DNA of 33,600 nt from contig JAMFRN010000031.1 of NCBI GenBank assembly GCA_026224805.1, forward strand, positions 1 to 33,600. The letters run 5' to 3'. Each line of letters begins with the position of its first letter. The stretch's first letter is position 1. The position numbers and the translations under genes are program-made. Positions 22,038-29,996 of this stretch are shown in pieces. Origin of the DNA: Nevskia soli. GTDB taxonomy: Bacteria > Pseudomonadota > Gammaproteobacteria > Nevskiales > Nevskiaceae. The notes beneath the pieces are model-generated. The model saw nothing but the letters and a program-made list of their open reading frames with translations. It made no database searches and was not told the origin of the DNA.

Positions 22038-22042
22038 CTGAC

Positions 22043-22522
22043 TTACTGCAGGTGCGCTTCCAGGAACCACAGGCTCTTGTCGAGCCCGCGCGACACCCCG
22101 GTGAACAGGTCCGAAGTATCGGCGTCACCCAGGGCGCCGGAGGTCTCGATGGCCTTGCGCGTGCTGGATGCCAGCAGCGCATAACGCTCGACCAGGGCTT
22201 CGACCGCCGCCTTGCCCGGAACGCCTTCCAGCGGGAACTCCGGCAGGCGCGACACCTTGCCTGCCGCGCGCGCGGTGCCGATGGCCACGCCGCCCAGGGC
22301 GGTGGCGCGTTCGGCGATGTCGTCGACATAGTCCTCGGTCTCTTCCGCCAGCTTGTCGAACAGTTCGTGCAGCGCGATGAAGTGGATGCCCTTGACGTTC
22401 CAGTGCGCCTGTTTGATCTGGCTGAACAGGTCGAAGGTGTCGGCGAGCTGCTGGTTGAGCAGCGCGATCACCTTGTCGCGGGTGGCGGCGGGAAGGTCGA
22501 TCTTGGTGGCATAGGCGGACAT
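22043..22522 (-). CDS. dps: Dps-family DNA-binding, iron-storing protein
   Basis: Ferritin-like protein of 159 residues that forms a dodecamer, oxidises Fe(II) with H2O2 and protects DNA in stationary phase or oxidative stress. The Dps signature is clear: QAHWNVKGIHFIALHELFDKLAEE and VDDIAERATALGG carry the inter-subunit ferroxidase His, Asp and Glu residues. The N-terminus (MSAYATKIDLPAATRDK) is short with few lysines, so direct DNA binding may be weaker than in E. coli Dps. AAGGAG lies six bases before the ATG at 22522. The leader holds a hairpin, and an OxyR-like half-site pair lies about 95-110 bases upstream. Confidence 0.95.
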   Translation of the reverse strand: MSAYATKIDLPAATRDKVIALLNQQLADTFDLFSQIKQAHWNVKGIHFIALHELFDKLAEETEDYVDDIAERATALGGVAIGTARAAGKVSRLPEFPLEGVPGKAAVEALVERYALLASSTRKAIETSGALGDADTSDLFTGVSRGLDKSLWFLEAHLQ

Positions 22523-22558
22523 GACGCACTCCTTGTGGTTGTCGGTGACAATGACTCA

Positions 22559-22578
22559 GGGCGCCAACTCTAGCGCCC
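22559..22578 (-). repeat. hairpin in the dps leader
   Basis: GGGCGC (22559-22564) and GCGCCC (22573-22578) are exact complements, about 40-55 bases upstream of the dps ATG. If transcribed it forms a leader stem-loop. Otherwise it could be a terminator relic of the upstream SDR gene. Confidence 0.4.
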
Positions 22579-22616
22579 TCCAGACAATAAACAAAATCAA
22601 ATCTTGTTTGCGTATG

Positions 22617-22633
22617 GATTAACTAAAACTATC
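22617..22633 (-). promoter_or_regulatory. OxyR-like site upstream of dps
   Basis: The plus strand reads GATTAACTAAAACTATC. Its arms GATTA and CTATC, seven bases apart, match the OxyR half-site layout GATAG-N7-CTATC at eight of ten arm positions. It overlaps the stop codon of the upstream SDR gene. An AT-rich region with a poor -35 follows it towards dps, as expected for an activator-dependent promoter. dps is an OxyR target in E. coli. Confidence 0.4.
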
Positions 22634-23600
22634 ACCTGGCGGACTTCGCCGCCAGCTTCTGCTTACGGTAGTAACTGAAGATGTCGTTGAGATTGCGCTT
22701 GGGTTTCCAGCCGAAGGTCTGGCTGAATACCGTGCCGTCCAGGATCACCGGGTATTTGAAGTAGCTGATCATGTAGGGCGGGAAGAAGGCGTTCCAGTTC
22801 AGCGCGGTGCTGATGCTGCGCGGCAGCAACGGCGGAATCGACGGGATCGGCAGCTTGCGGCAGCCGCATTCGGTCACCGCCTGCTGGTAGGGCACGTAAT
22901 CGTCCGGGGCAACGTTGTAGATGCCCGGCTGGTTCTTCTCGAACGCCAGCACCATCGCCTCCGCCATGTCCTCCACATGCAGGAACTGCATCATCGGCGA
23001 AAAGCCCACCAGCACCGGCACCAAAGGCCGCGCCAGCAGGATCGACATGGTGTTGCGCACGCCCGGCCCGAGCACATTGCAGGGGCGCAGAATGGTGATG
23101 TTGAGGTCTGGATGTTTCCACAGGTAGATGTTGGCGAGGCTTTCCACTTCCACCGAATCCACCAGGTCCTGCGTCACCTCGCTGGCCTTGAGCGGCGCTT
23201 CCTCGTCGATCAGCGCTGGGTTGTAGGCCGAGGCGCCGTAGACCATGTAGGTGCTGTGGATGATGACCTGGCCGACCTGGTACTTGCGCGCCAGGTCGAG
23301 CAGGCGCTTGGTGCCGAGCACGTTGGCGTTGTAGCGCTGCAGCCGGTCGCGCTCGTGCGCGAACATGCGGCCGATGTGGATCACCGCGTCGATCTTGTGC
23401 TCGGCAAAGATGTCCTCGAAGCCGCGCTTGTGCAGTTCCACCAGGTAGCTCGGGATGCCGGCGTCGGTCTCCACCTTGCGGCGGAAATCCACGGCGATGA
23501 CATCGTAGCGGCCCTGCAGCCGGGCGATGACGCGCTTGGCCAGGGAGCCGGCGGCGCCGGTGATGAGTACGGTTTTCCTGCTGGGAGTGGTTTTGGCCAT
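22632..23600 (-). CDS. NAD-dependent epimerase/dehydratase (extended SDR)
   Basis: Extended SDR of 322 residues. The cofactor loop is VLITGAAGSLAKRVIARL, close to the GxxGxxG pattern. A YxxxK-type site is not obvious: after HSTYMVYGASAYNP the usual lysine is absent, so catalysis may differ or be lost. FLHVEDMAEAMVLAFE and GIYNVAPDDYVPYQQA are typical of the family, and the C-terminus is Lys/Arg rich. The ATG at 23600 overlaps the last base of the acyltransferase stop (TAATG), so the two are translated together. The partner suggests a lipid or sterol-like substrate, but this is inference. Confidence 0.85.
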   Translation of the reverse strand: MAKTTPSRKTVLITGAAGSLAKRVIARLQGRYDVIAVDFRRKVETDAGIPSYLVELHKRGFEDIFAEHKIDAVIHIGRMFAHERDRLQRYNANVLGTKRLLDLARKYQVGQVIIHSTYMVYGASAYNPALIDEEAPLKASEVTQDLVDSVEVESLANIYLWKHPDLNITILRPCNVLGPGVRNTMSILLARPLVPVLVGFSPMMQFLHVEDMAEAMVLAFEKNQPGIYNVAPDDYVPYQQAVTECGCRKLPIPSIPPLLPRSISTALNWNAFFPPYMISYFKYPVILDGTVFSQTFGWKPKRNLNDIFSYYRKQKLAAKSAR

Positions 23601-24436
23601 TAGCGGTAGATGCTGGTGCGTTCCTGCAATCCCTGGTCGATGAGTAGGCGCAGTTCCGCCTTCACCTGCTCGACACGTTCCGTCACTTCGGCCTCGTTGG
23701 CGCAGGAGGAAAACTGCATCGGCTTGCCGAAATTGAGATAGACCCGCGCCGGCAACGGCAGCAGCGAGGGCACCAGCGGCAGGTAAGGCAGGCCCAGCAT
23801 CCTGGCCAGCGGTTTCAGGTTGACCAGCGCCGGCATGGTCTCCTCGCAGCCGACGATGCCCACCGGCACGATCGGCGTCTTGTGGTTCATCGCCAGGTGC
23901 ATGAAGCCGTTGCCGAAGCGCTGCAGCTGGTAGCGCTGCTTGTAGAGCTTGCCGGAGCCGCGCACGCCTTCGGGGAAGACGATGATGGCTTCGTCCATCT
24001 CCAGCATCTTGCTGCAGTTGACCGGGTCGCCGATCACCCCGCCGAGGGCATTGAGGTAGTTGCCGAGCCAGGGCACGGTGGGGAAGAAGCGCTCGATCAT
24101 GGCCCGCGCCAGGCGCGGCCCGTCGGGATTGGTGGCGGCGGCCACGCCGACCAGCACCCCGTCCATCGGCAACTGCCCGCTGTGGTTGCCGACGATCAGT
24201 ACGCGACCGCTGCGGGGGATGTTCTCCAGGCCGTGGGCGGTGACGCGGAAATACTTGTCGTAGAGCCATTTGGCGGCACCGAGGGCAGCCTTGAACTGGT
24301 CCTCGTTGTAGCCCCAGGGGTCGTAGCCGAAGCTACCCACCGGCTTGGGAATGCTGGCGACGAGATGCTCGATCTCGGGCGTCACCAGGTGCGCCAGCGC
24401 CTTTTCCTTCAGGTCCAGCTTGCCAAAACTGAGCAT
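23600..24436 (-). CDS. lysophospholipid acyltransferase family protein (PlsC-like)
   Basis: Membrane-associated acyltransferase of 278 residues that would transfer acyl groups from acyl-CoA or acyl-ACP to a lysolipid or similar acceptor. The catalytic block I is NHSGQLPMD (the NHX4D motif in the form NHSGQLPMD), and block III is VFPEGVRGSGK. IVPVGIVGCEE is block IV. Unlike PlsC it has a long N-terminal region (about 75 residues, GYDPWGYNEDQFKAALGAAKWLYDKYF), as in a set of proteobacterial and mycobacterial acyltransferases. The ATG at 24436 lacks a good Shine-Dalgarno. The next gene on the transcript is the coupled SDR. Confidence 0.9.
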   Translation of the reverse strand: MLSFGKLDLKEKALAHLVTPEIEHLVASIPKPVGSFGYDPWGYNEDQFKAALGAAKWLYDKYFRVTAHGLENIPRSGRVLIVGNHSGQLPMDGVLVGVAAATNPDGPRLARAMIERFFPTVPWLGNYLNALGGVIGDPVNCSKMLEMDEAIIVFPEGVRGSGKLYKQRYQLQRFGNGFMHLAMNHKTPIVPVGIVGCEETMPALVNLKPLARMLGLPYLPLVPSLLPLPARVYLNFGKPMQFSSCANEAEVTERVEQVKAELRLLIDQGLQERTSIYR

Positions 24437-24553
24437 TATTTATCGACCGCCGAATCGTATCGGGGTTCTCTCCTATCGCCTTTACAAATTAGACGAAAAG
24501 CCCCGGCGGTGGAAGGCGCGGCGCAGGAATATTTTTTGAGTGTGGGCCTCTCT

Positions 24554-24567
24554 GTGCGCTACCGCAC
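24554..24567. repeat. short hairpin downstream of the ABC exporter gene
   Basis: GTGCG (24554-24558) pairs with CGCAC (24563-24567) around CTAC, just past the exporter stop on the minus strand. The 140-base gap 24437-24576 also contains AT-rich patches that may hold the acyltransferase promoter, but I cannot place it. Confidence 0.3.
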
Positions 24568-24576
24568 AAATAACCT

Positions 24577-26430
24577 TCACTCCACCGGCAACGGCTCCGC
24601 CGGCACGGCGGCCGCGGCGCCGTCCTGCGTCTGCTCGCGCTGGTGCGCCCACAGCCTGGCGTAAGCCCCCTGGCGCGCCAGCAGCTCGAAGTGGGTGCCG
24701 CGCTCGACGATGCGCCCGCGGTCCAGTACCACGATCTCGTCGGCATCGGTGATGGTCGACAGGCGGTGGGCGATGACCAGGGTGGTGCGCCGCTCCGTCG
24801 CCTCGCGCAGCGCGCCGAGGATGGCCTGCTCGGCGGCCGAGTCGAGCGAGGAGGTGGCCTCGTCGAGAATCAGGATCGGCGGGTCCTTGAGCAGGGCGCG
24901 GGCGATGGCGATGCGCTGCTTCTCGCCGCCGGAGACCTTCAGCCCGCGCTCGCCCACCAGGGTGTCGTAGCCCTCCGGCAGCAGCGCGATGAAATGGTCC
25001 AGGTGGGCTTGCCGCGCGGCCCGCTCCACCTCGGCGCGGCTGGCGCCGGGACGGCCGTAGGCGATGTTGTACTCGATGGTGTCGTTGAACAGCACCGTGT
25101 CCTGCGGCACCACCCCGATCAGGGCGCGCACGCTATCCTGAGTCAGCTCGCGCAGGTCGCGGCCGTTGATGCGGATGTGGCCGGCGTCCGGATCGTAGAA
25201 GCGGAACAGCAGCAGCGCCAGGGTCGACTTGCCGGCGCCGCTGGCGCCCACCACGGCCAGTTTCTTCCCCTCCGGTATCTCGAAGCTGACGCCGTCGAGG
25301 ATGCGCCGTGCCGGGCTGTAGCCGAAGCTGACCCGCTCGAAGCTGACCCGCGCCCGCTGCGCCGTGATGGCCGTCGCGTCCGGCGCGTCCTGCACCCGCG
25401 AGTGCTGGCCGAGCAGGCCGAACATCTTCTGCATGTCGGTGAGGGCGCGGCGGATCTCGCGGTAGACGAAGCCGAGGAAGTTGAGCGGCACGAACAGCTG
25501 CACCATGTAGGCGTTGACCGCGACGAAGTCGCCGATGTTCATGCGCCCCTGCGTCACGTCCTGCGCCGCCAGCCACATCATCGCGGTGATGGCGCCGGCC
25601 ACGATCAGCGACTGGCCGGTGTTGAGCGAGGACAGCGACAGACGGTTGCGCGCGGTGGCCTTTTCCCACGAAGCCATGCTGTCGTCGTAGCGCTGGGCTT
25701 CCCAGCGCTCGTTGCCGAAATACTTCACCGTCTCGTAGTTGAGCAGGCTGTCGATGGCGCGGCTGTTGGCCCTGGCGTCCATGGTGTTGGCTTCGCGCAC
25801 GAAGGCGGTGCGCCATTCCGTCACCCACACCGAAAAGCCGATGTAGAGCAGCACCGACACCAGCGCCACGCCGGCGAAGCGGATGTCGTACTGCTTCCAC
25901 AGGATCGCCGCGACCAGGGCGATTTCCAGCAGGGTCGGCAGGATGTTGAACAGGCTGAAGCGCAGCAGGAAGCTGATGCCGTCGACGCCCTTCTCGATCT
26001 CGCGCGCCAGGCCGCCGGTGCGCCGCGACAGGTGGAACTCCAGGTCCAACCGGTGCAGGTGCTCGAACACGCGCAGGGCCGCCCGCCGCTGCGCCCGCTC
26101 CGCCACCTTGCCGAACACCACGTCGCGCAACTCGCCGAACAGCACGTTGAGAAAGCGCACGAAGCCATAGGCCAGCAGCAGCCCGAGCGGCACCGCCAGT
26201 ACCGCACCCGCAGCCAGCCCCTTGCCCGACATGGCGTTGACCAGGTGCTTGAGCAGCTGCGGCAGCCATACCCCGGCCAGCTTGGCGCCGATCAGCAGCG
26301 ACATCGCCAGCACCACCCGTCCGGGGAATTCGGTCAGGTACGGCCACAGCGTGGCCAGGGTGCTGCGCACCGTCAGCGGCGGAGCGGAGTCGGCGCCGGT
26401 GTCGGGCGTGGTGCGGCGGTGGGTGCGCAA
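24577..26430 (-). CDS. Atm1-type ABC exporter (permease fused to ATPase)
   Basis: Inner-membrane ABC half-transporter of 617 residues that works as a homodimer. The transmembrane domain (about 35-345) contains NYETVKYFGNE (231-241), the hallmark of the Atm1/HMT1 branch, which exports glutathione conjugates or persulfides in Fe-S and heavy-metal metabolism. The nucleotide-binding domain has Walker A GASGAGKST (395-403), signature VSGGEKQRIA (499-508), Walker B ILILDEATSSLD and H-loop IAHRLSTI, all intact. It is separated from the L,D-transpeptidase gene upstream by 162 bases containing the CGCAAA repeat, so it probably has its own promoter. Substrate is inferred from the subfamily only. Confidence 0.92.
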   Translation of the reverse strand: MRTHRRTTPDTGADSAPPLTVRSTLATLWPYLTEFPGRVVLAMSLLIGAKLAGVWLPQLLKHLVNAMSGKGLAAGAVLAVPLGLLLAYGFVRFLNVLFGELRDVVFGKVAERAQRRAALRVFEHLHRLDLEFHLSRRTGGLAREIEKGVDGISFLLRFSLFNILPTLLEIALVAAILWKQYDIRFAGVALVSVLLYIGFSVWVTEWRTAFVREANTMDARANSRAIDSLLNYETVKYFGNERWEAQRYDDSMASWEKATARNRLSLSSLNTGQSLIVAGAITAMMWLAAQDVTQGRMNIGDFVAVNAYMVQLFVPLNFLGFVYREIRRALTDMQKMFGLLGQHSRVQDAPDATAITAQRARVSFERVSFGYSPARRILDGVSFEIPEGKKLAVVGASGAGKSTLALLLFRFYDPDAGHIRINGRDLRELTQDSVRALIGVVPQDTVLFNDTIEYNIAYGRPGASRAEVERAARQAHLDHFIALLPEGYDTLVGERGLKVSGGEKQRIAIARALLKDPPILILDEATSSLDSAAEQAILGALREATERRTTLVIAHRLSTITDADEIVVLDRGRIVERGTHFELLARQGAYARLWAHQREQTQDGAAAAVPAEPLPVE

Positions 26431-26460
26431 GAGGTGCTGCCGGTGGGAGGACTTTCCCTA

Positions 26461-26581
26461 TTTTGCGCTTTTGCGGGGCGATTCAAGGACAAAGGCGTAA
26501 AAGCTGCTCGCGCAAAGCCGCAAAACCGCAAAAAAAGCTGGAAGCAAATGTGTTCCCGCGGCTTTGCGCGAGATCGTTTTT
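26461..26581. repeat. CGCAAA/TTTGCG repeat array with 15-bp inverted repeat
   Basis: TTTGCG occurs at 26462, 26470 and 26563, and its complement CGCAAA at 26511, 26519 and 26527. Within each cluster the units are exactly 8 bases apart. In addition 26507-26521 and 26558-26572 are exact reverse complements, followed on the plus strand by a T-run. The array fills the gap between the L,D-transpeptidase and ABC exporter genes. It may be a terminator for the former or a dispersed element. I see no coding potential. Confidence 0.65.
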
Positions 26582-26592
26582 GACCGAAAAAC

Positions 26593-27834
26593 CTACAGCG
26601 CCCAGTTCTCTTCCCGCACGATCTTCCACGCCCCGTCCGCCCCGCGCCGCCAATACTGTTCCTTGCGCGTGCTGGTGGCGTAGTTGTCGCTGCGGTACTC
26701 CTGGGTGAACTCGGCCAGCACCAGGTTCTGTTCGCCGGGGTAGCTGAACAGGTCGAGGTCGCGCAGCTGTACGTCGATGTGGTGCTTGCCCTGGTTGACG
26801 CGGCGCTTGTAGATATCGAACTGCGCCTTGTTCATGCCGTCGTCGGTATGGAAGTCGTCGCCGTAGAACGACAGGTAGGCCTCGGTATTGAGGGCCGACC
26901 ACTTGCTGCGCCAGCTTTCGATGCGCTTGATCAGTTCGTCGCGTTCCCTGCCGACGGCATCGGCAGGCAGCCAGTCCACCTTGTCGCTAAGCACCACCGG
27001 CGTTTTGCCCGGCACGATCAGCGACTTCAGGTCGGTGAGGTCGGCGTTGGCCAGCACCACGCAGCCCTCGCTGGCACGCGGCGGCCGCACGTAGGTGGTG
27101 GTGGGCACGCCGTGCAGCCAGATGCCGGAGCCGGTGCGGCCATGCACGCGATCCCAGGCATTGGGGTAGTTCAGCGGATAGGCGCCGGCACCGTAGAAGG
27201 GCGGCAGCTTCACGCCCGGGGTGAAGCCGGTGACGCGGTAGATGCCGACCGGGGTGCGCAGGTCGCCGGAATTCTGCTTGCCGTAGCCGTTGCGCGCGAT
27301 CGAGGCGTAGTAGTCGCGCACCTGGTGCAGATGGCCGTCGACGTTCTGCAGCACGTAGACGCGCGAGCGCGGCAGGTCGGCGACGATGGCGTACTTGTGG
27401 TCGGACGACAGGCGCAGGATCGAACTGGGCAGGCTGTCGGCTGGCGGCCCGTTGCGCTCCTCGGCGACGCGCGAGCGGTACTCGTCGAGCAGCTCGCGCA
27501 CATGCGGGTCCTGGTCATCGGCCAGCGGCGATACCAGGCCGCTGGCGCCGGAACGCTCCGCCAGCACCTGGCCGTACAGCAGCTGCGCCAGGCGGAAGTT
27601 CGGTTCGCGCTGCACCAGGGCCTGCAGCTCGCGCAGCGCCTTGCCGGAATCGCCGCCGCGCAGCGCGTCCACCGCTTCCAGCAACTGATCCTCAGGCTTG
27701 CCGGCGTCAGCGGGCAGTTCGACGGCGCGGCTCAGCAGCGGCAGGCCCAGGGCGAGGGCCAGCACGGCGACGATGGTGCAGCGGAGCCCGGGCCGTCGCA
27801 GGATGCGCGCGGCGGGGGAAACTGTGGGCGACAT
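26593..27834 (-). CDS. L,D-transpeptidase (YkuD domain) with TPR-like and NTF2-like parts
   Basis: Periplasmic enzyme of 413 residues expected to form or break L,D-linkages in peptidoglycan, or to attach proteins to it. A signal/anchor helix lies at about 18-36. A TPR-like helical region (about 45-125) follows. The YkuD domain (about 147-275) has His241 in IWLHGVP and the catalytic Cys258 in RASEGCVV, where Glu replaces the usual His of the SHGC motif. A C-terminal SnoaL/NTF2-like module (about 300-413) ends WRRGADGAWKIVREENWAL. That module is echoed in the gene just upstream. The ATG overlaps the upstream stop as TAATG, so the two are coupled. Confidence 0.9.
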   Translation of the reverse strand: MSPTVSPAARILRRPGLRCTIVAVLALALGLPLLSRAVELPADAGKPEDQLLEAVDALRGGDSGKALRELQALVQREPNFRLAQLLYGQVLAERSGASGLVSPLADDQDPHVRELLDEYRSRVAEERNGPPADSLPSSILRLSSDHKYAIVADLPRSRVYVLQNVDGHLHQVRDYYASIARNGYGKQNSGDLRTPVGIYRVTGFTPGVKLPPFYGAGAYPLNYPNAWDRVHGRTGSGIWLHGVPTTTYVRPPRASEGCVVLANADLTDLKSLIVPGKTPVVLSDKVDWLPADAVGRERDELIKRIESWRSKWSALNTEAYLSFYGDDFHTDDGMNKAQFDIYKRRVNQGKHHIDVQLRDLDLFSYPGEQNLVLAEFTQEYRSDNYATSTRKEQYWRRGADGAWKIVREENWAL

Positions 27835-28829
27835 TAGCGGATGGTTTCGCGGACGATTTTCCAGCTGCCGCCGCTGTTGCTCAGCTCGACAGTCTTCCTG
27901 GCCTTGTCGTTGACGGTGTCCGACGCATAGTCCTGGATGAAGTTGACGCGCACATGGTGCGCATCAATGCGGCTGAGCTGCGGGTTCAGCACGCGCACGC
28001 TGATGCGCGAGGGCTTGGCCACGCGCTCGCGCCGCTGTGCTTCCCACAGGGTGCGGCTGCCGCTTTCCGGCTGGAAATCGGCGGCGTAGAAGGACAGGTA
28101 GCCGTCCACGTCCTTGGCGGCCCAGGCCTTGGCCCAGGCATTGAGGGTGCTGGTGACGGCGGCGCTGTCGGCATCGGCGGCCGGGGCAGGCGGCGCCGGG
28201 GTGCTTGCCGGGGCCACGGCTGCGGCGGCCGCTGGCGGCGGCGCGGCGCCGATGGCCTCGGACTTGGGATTGCCGGCCGGGACGCTGGTGGTGCCGGCGG
28301 CGGTGTAGGCGCCCGGGCCGTTGCCGAGCTGGTTGATCAGCGACAGCTTGTATTGCACCGCCTGGTTGCCCTTGTCGAGCTGCAGCGCGCGGTTGTAGGC
28401 GGCACCGGCCAGCGCCGAATAGATGTCGCCGAGATTTTCGTGCGCCGTGGCGTAGGCCGGATGGGTGGCCAGGGCCGCTTCGAGGGCGTCCCGCGCCTTT
28501 TCGTAATCGCCCTTCTGCGCGTACAGCACCGCCAGGTTGTTGTACGGCTCGGGCAGCTGCGGGTAATCGCGGGTCAGATCGGTGAAGACCTTGATGGCCT
28601 CATCGGTGCGGTTCAGCTTGACCAGCACCAGGCCGCGGTTGAAGCGCGCCTCGGCATCCTGCGGCGAGGTGGCAAGGTAACGGTCGAGGCGGTCCAGCGC
28701 GCCCTTGGAGTCGCCCTGCGACAGCAGGGTTTGCGCTTCCTGGACGGCGGGAGCGCTGGCCAGCGCGGGCAATGCGGCTCCGGACAGCAGGAGCATAATG
28801 GCCGCGGCGCGGCGTGCGTTCCGATTCAC
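27834..28829 (-). CDS. periplasmic TPR protein with C-terminal NTF2-like module
   Basis: Secreted protein of 331 residues. A signal peptide (about 1-25, MLLLSGAALPALASA) is followed by TPR repeats (about 30-165; ARFNRGLVLVKLNRTDEAIKV, PYNNLAVLYAQKGDYEKARD, AYATAHENLGDIYSALAG). An Ala/Pro-rich linker (about 185-225) leads to an NTF2-like module with WAKAWAAKDVDGYLSFYAADF and a closing GGSWKIVRETIR. The start is a GTG at 28829 with GGGAG five bases ahead. The L,D-transpeptidase gene follows with a TAATG overlap and has the same module order. It is probably a scaffold or partner for that enzyme; no catalytic motif is seen. Confidence 0.85.
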   Translation of the reverse strand: MNRNARRAAAIMLLLSGAALPALASAPAVQEAQTLLSQGDSKGALDRLDRYLATSPQDAEARFNRGLVLVKLNRTDEAIKVFTDLTRDYPQLPEPYNNLAVLYAQKGDYEKARDALEAALATHPAYATAHENLGDIYSALAGAAYNRALQLDKGNQAVQYKLSLINQLGNGPGAYTAAGTTSVPAGNPKSEAIGAAPPPAAAAAVAPASTPAPPAPAADADSAAVTSTLNAWAKAWAAKDVDGYLSFYAADFQPESGSRTLWEAQRRERVAKPSRISVRVLNPQLSRIDAHHVRVNFIQDYASDTVNDKARKTVELSNSGGSWKIVRETIR

Positions 28830-28870
28830 TCAAACTCCCTCGTGTCGCGTTAACGTTTCAACTGGGAACT

Positions 28871-28879
28871 AATATATCA
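28871..28879 (-). promoter_or_regulatory. extended -10 promoter of the TPR/L,D-transpeptidase pair
   Basis: The minus strand reads TGATATATT, an extended -10 (TGN-TATAAT type, five of six matches), in an otherwise GC-rich 97-base divergent region. No good -35 is seen, as is common for extended -10 promoters. The leader to the GTG would be about 35 bases. Confidence 0.45.
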
Positions 28880-28926
28880 GCAAGTCCCCCGGCGGCGGAG
28901 TCGGCGCCACCGGGAAGTCCGTACAT

Positions 28927-29949
28927 ATGCCGTCTCAATGTCATGCGGTCATGCGCCAGCCCCCGAACATCCTGATCGTCAAAACCTCCTCGCTGGGCGA
29001 CCTGGTGCACACCCTGCCGGCGCTGACCGATGCCGTGCGCGCCCACCCCGGCCTGCGCTGCGACTGGCTGGTCGAGCGCGCCTTCGCCGAGATCCCGCCC
29101 TGGCATCCGGCGGTGGCGCGCGTCATCCAGTGCGATCTGCGCGGCTGGCGCAAGCACCTGGGCCGCACTATCTTCGGCGGCGACTGGGCGCGCTTCCGCG
29201 CGGAACTGCGCAGCACCGAATACGACGTCGTGATCGACGCCCAGGGCCTGGTCAAGAGCGCCTGGCTGGCCTGGCAGGCGCGCGGGCCGCTGGCCGGCCC
29301 GGATCGCGGCTCGGCGCGCGAGCCGCTGGCCGCGCGCTTCTATGACCGCACCTATGCCGTTCCCGGCCACGACGCCGCGCATGCGGTGGAGCGGGCGCGG
29401 CGGCTGTTCGCGCAGGCGCTCGACTATGCCCTGCCCGATGCGCCGCCGGACGCCGGACTGGAGCGGTCGCGTTTCCCCGATCCCGCCCAGCCGCAGCCTT
29501 ATGTGCTGTTCCTGCACGGCACCACCTGGAGCAGCAAGCGCTGGCCGCTGGCGCACTGGTGCGAGCTGGGCGCCTGGGTGGCGGCGCGCGGCCCGCGCGT
29601 GGTGCTGCCCTGGGGCAGCGACGCCGAGCGCGTCGACGCCGAGGCCATCGCCGCCGCCTGCGGCGGCCTGGTGCTGCCGCGACTGGGTTTGACCGCCATC
29701 GCCGGCTGGCTGGCGCATGCGCGCTATTGCGTCGGCGTCGATACCGGCCTGGCCCATCTGGCCGCCGCCCTCGGCACGCCGCAGCTGAGCCTGTACGGAC
29801 CGACCCTGCCGCAACTCACCGGCGCGGTCGGCGCCAACCAGGTCTGGCTGACCTCCGGCGAGCACCACACCATCGACCGCGAGCGGCCGAATACGGTGGA
29901 AGTAGCGCGGGTACGTGAAGTGTTGTCCGGGGCGCCGATCAGCGCCTGA
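28927..29949 (+). CDS. waaC: lipopolysaccharide heptosyltransferase I
   Basis: GT9 enzyme that adds the first L-glycero-D-manno-heptose to Kdo of the LPS inner core at the cytoplasmic face of the inner membrane. The 340-residue frame starts with the N-terminal GT9 block ILIVKTSSLGDLVHTLPALTDA. DVVIDAQGLVKSAWLAWQA is typical of WaaC. The C-terminal nucleotide-sugar half has LFLHGTTWSSKRWP and VGVDTGLAHLAAALGTPQLSLYGPT. ATG codons at 28927 (GGGAAG nine bases ahead) and 28951 are both possible; the latter gives the usual family start. It is divergent from the TPR gene and convergent with the next glycosyltransferase. Confidence 0.94.
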   Translation: MPSQCHAVMRQPPNILIVKTSSLGDLVHTLPALTDAVRAHPGLRCDWLVERAFAEIPPWHPAVARVIQCDLRGWRKHLGRTIFGGDWARFRAELRSTEYDVVIDAQGLVKSAWLAWQARGPLAGPDRGSAREPLAARFYDRTYAVPGHDAAHAVERARRLFAQALDYALPDAPPDAGLERSRFPDPAQPQPYVLFLHGTTWSSKRWPLAHWCELGAWVAARGPRVVLPWGSDAERVDAEAIAAACGGLVLPRLGLTAIAGWLAHARYCVGVDTGLAHLAAALGTPQLSLYGPTLPQLTGAVGANQVWLTSGEHHTIDRERPNTVEVARVREVLSGAPISA

Positions 29950-29962
29950 CACGACAAGCGGA

Positions 29963-29996
29963 GGGAGCGGAAGCCCCTATGCCGCCGGCCGCTCCC
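29963..29996. terminator. inverted repeat at the convergent waaC/glycosyltransferase ends
   Basis: GGGAGCGG (29963-29970) pairs exactly with CCGCTCCC (29989-29996). The right arm lies in the last codons of the facing gene. There is no T-tract, so this is a weak terminator candidate. Confidence 0.35.

Noticed and set aside
24643-26583. 646-codon plus-strand frame opposite the ABC exporter
   Set aside because: It is an antisense shadow caused by high GC: rich in His, Gln, Arg, Ala and Val with no motif, while the minus strand has a complete ABC protein.
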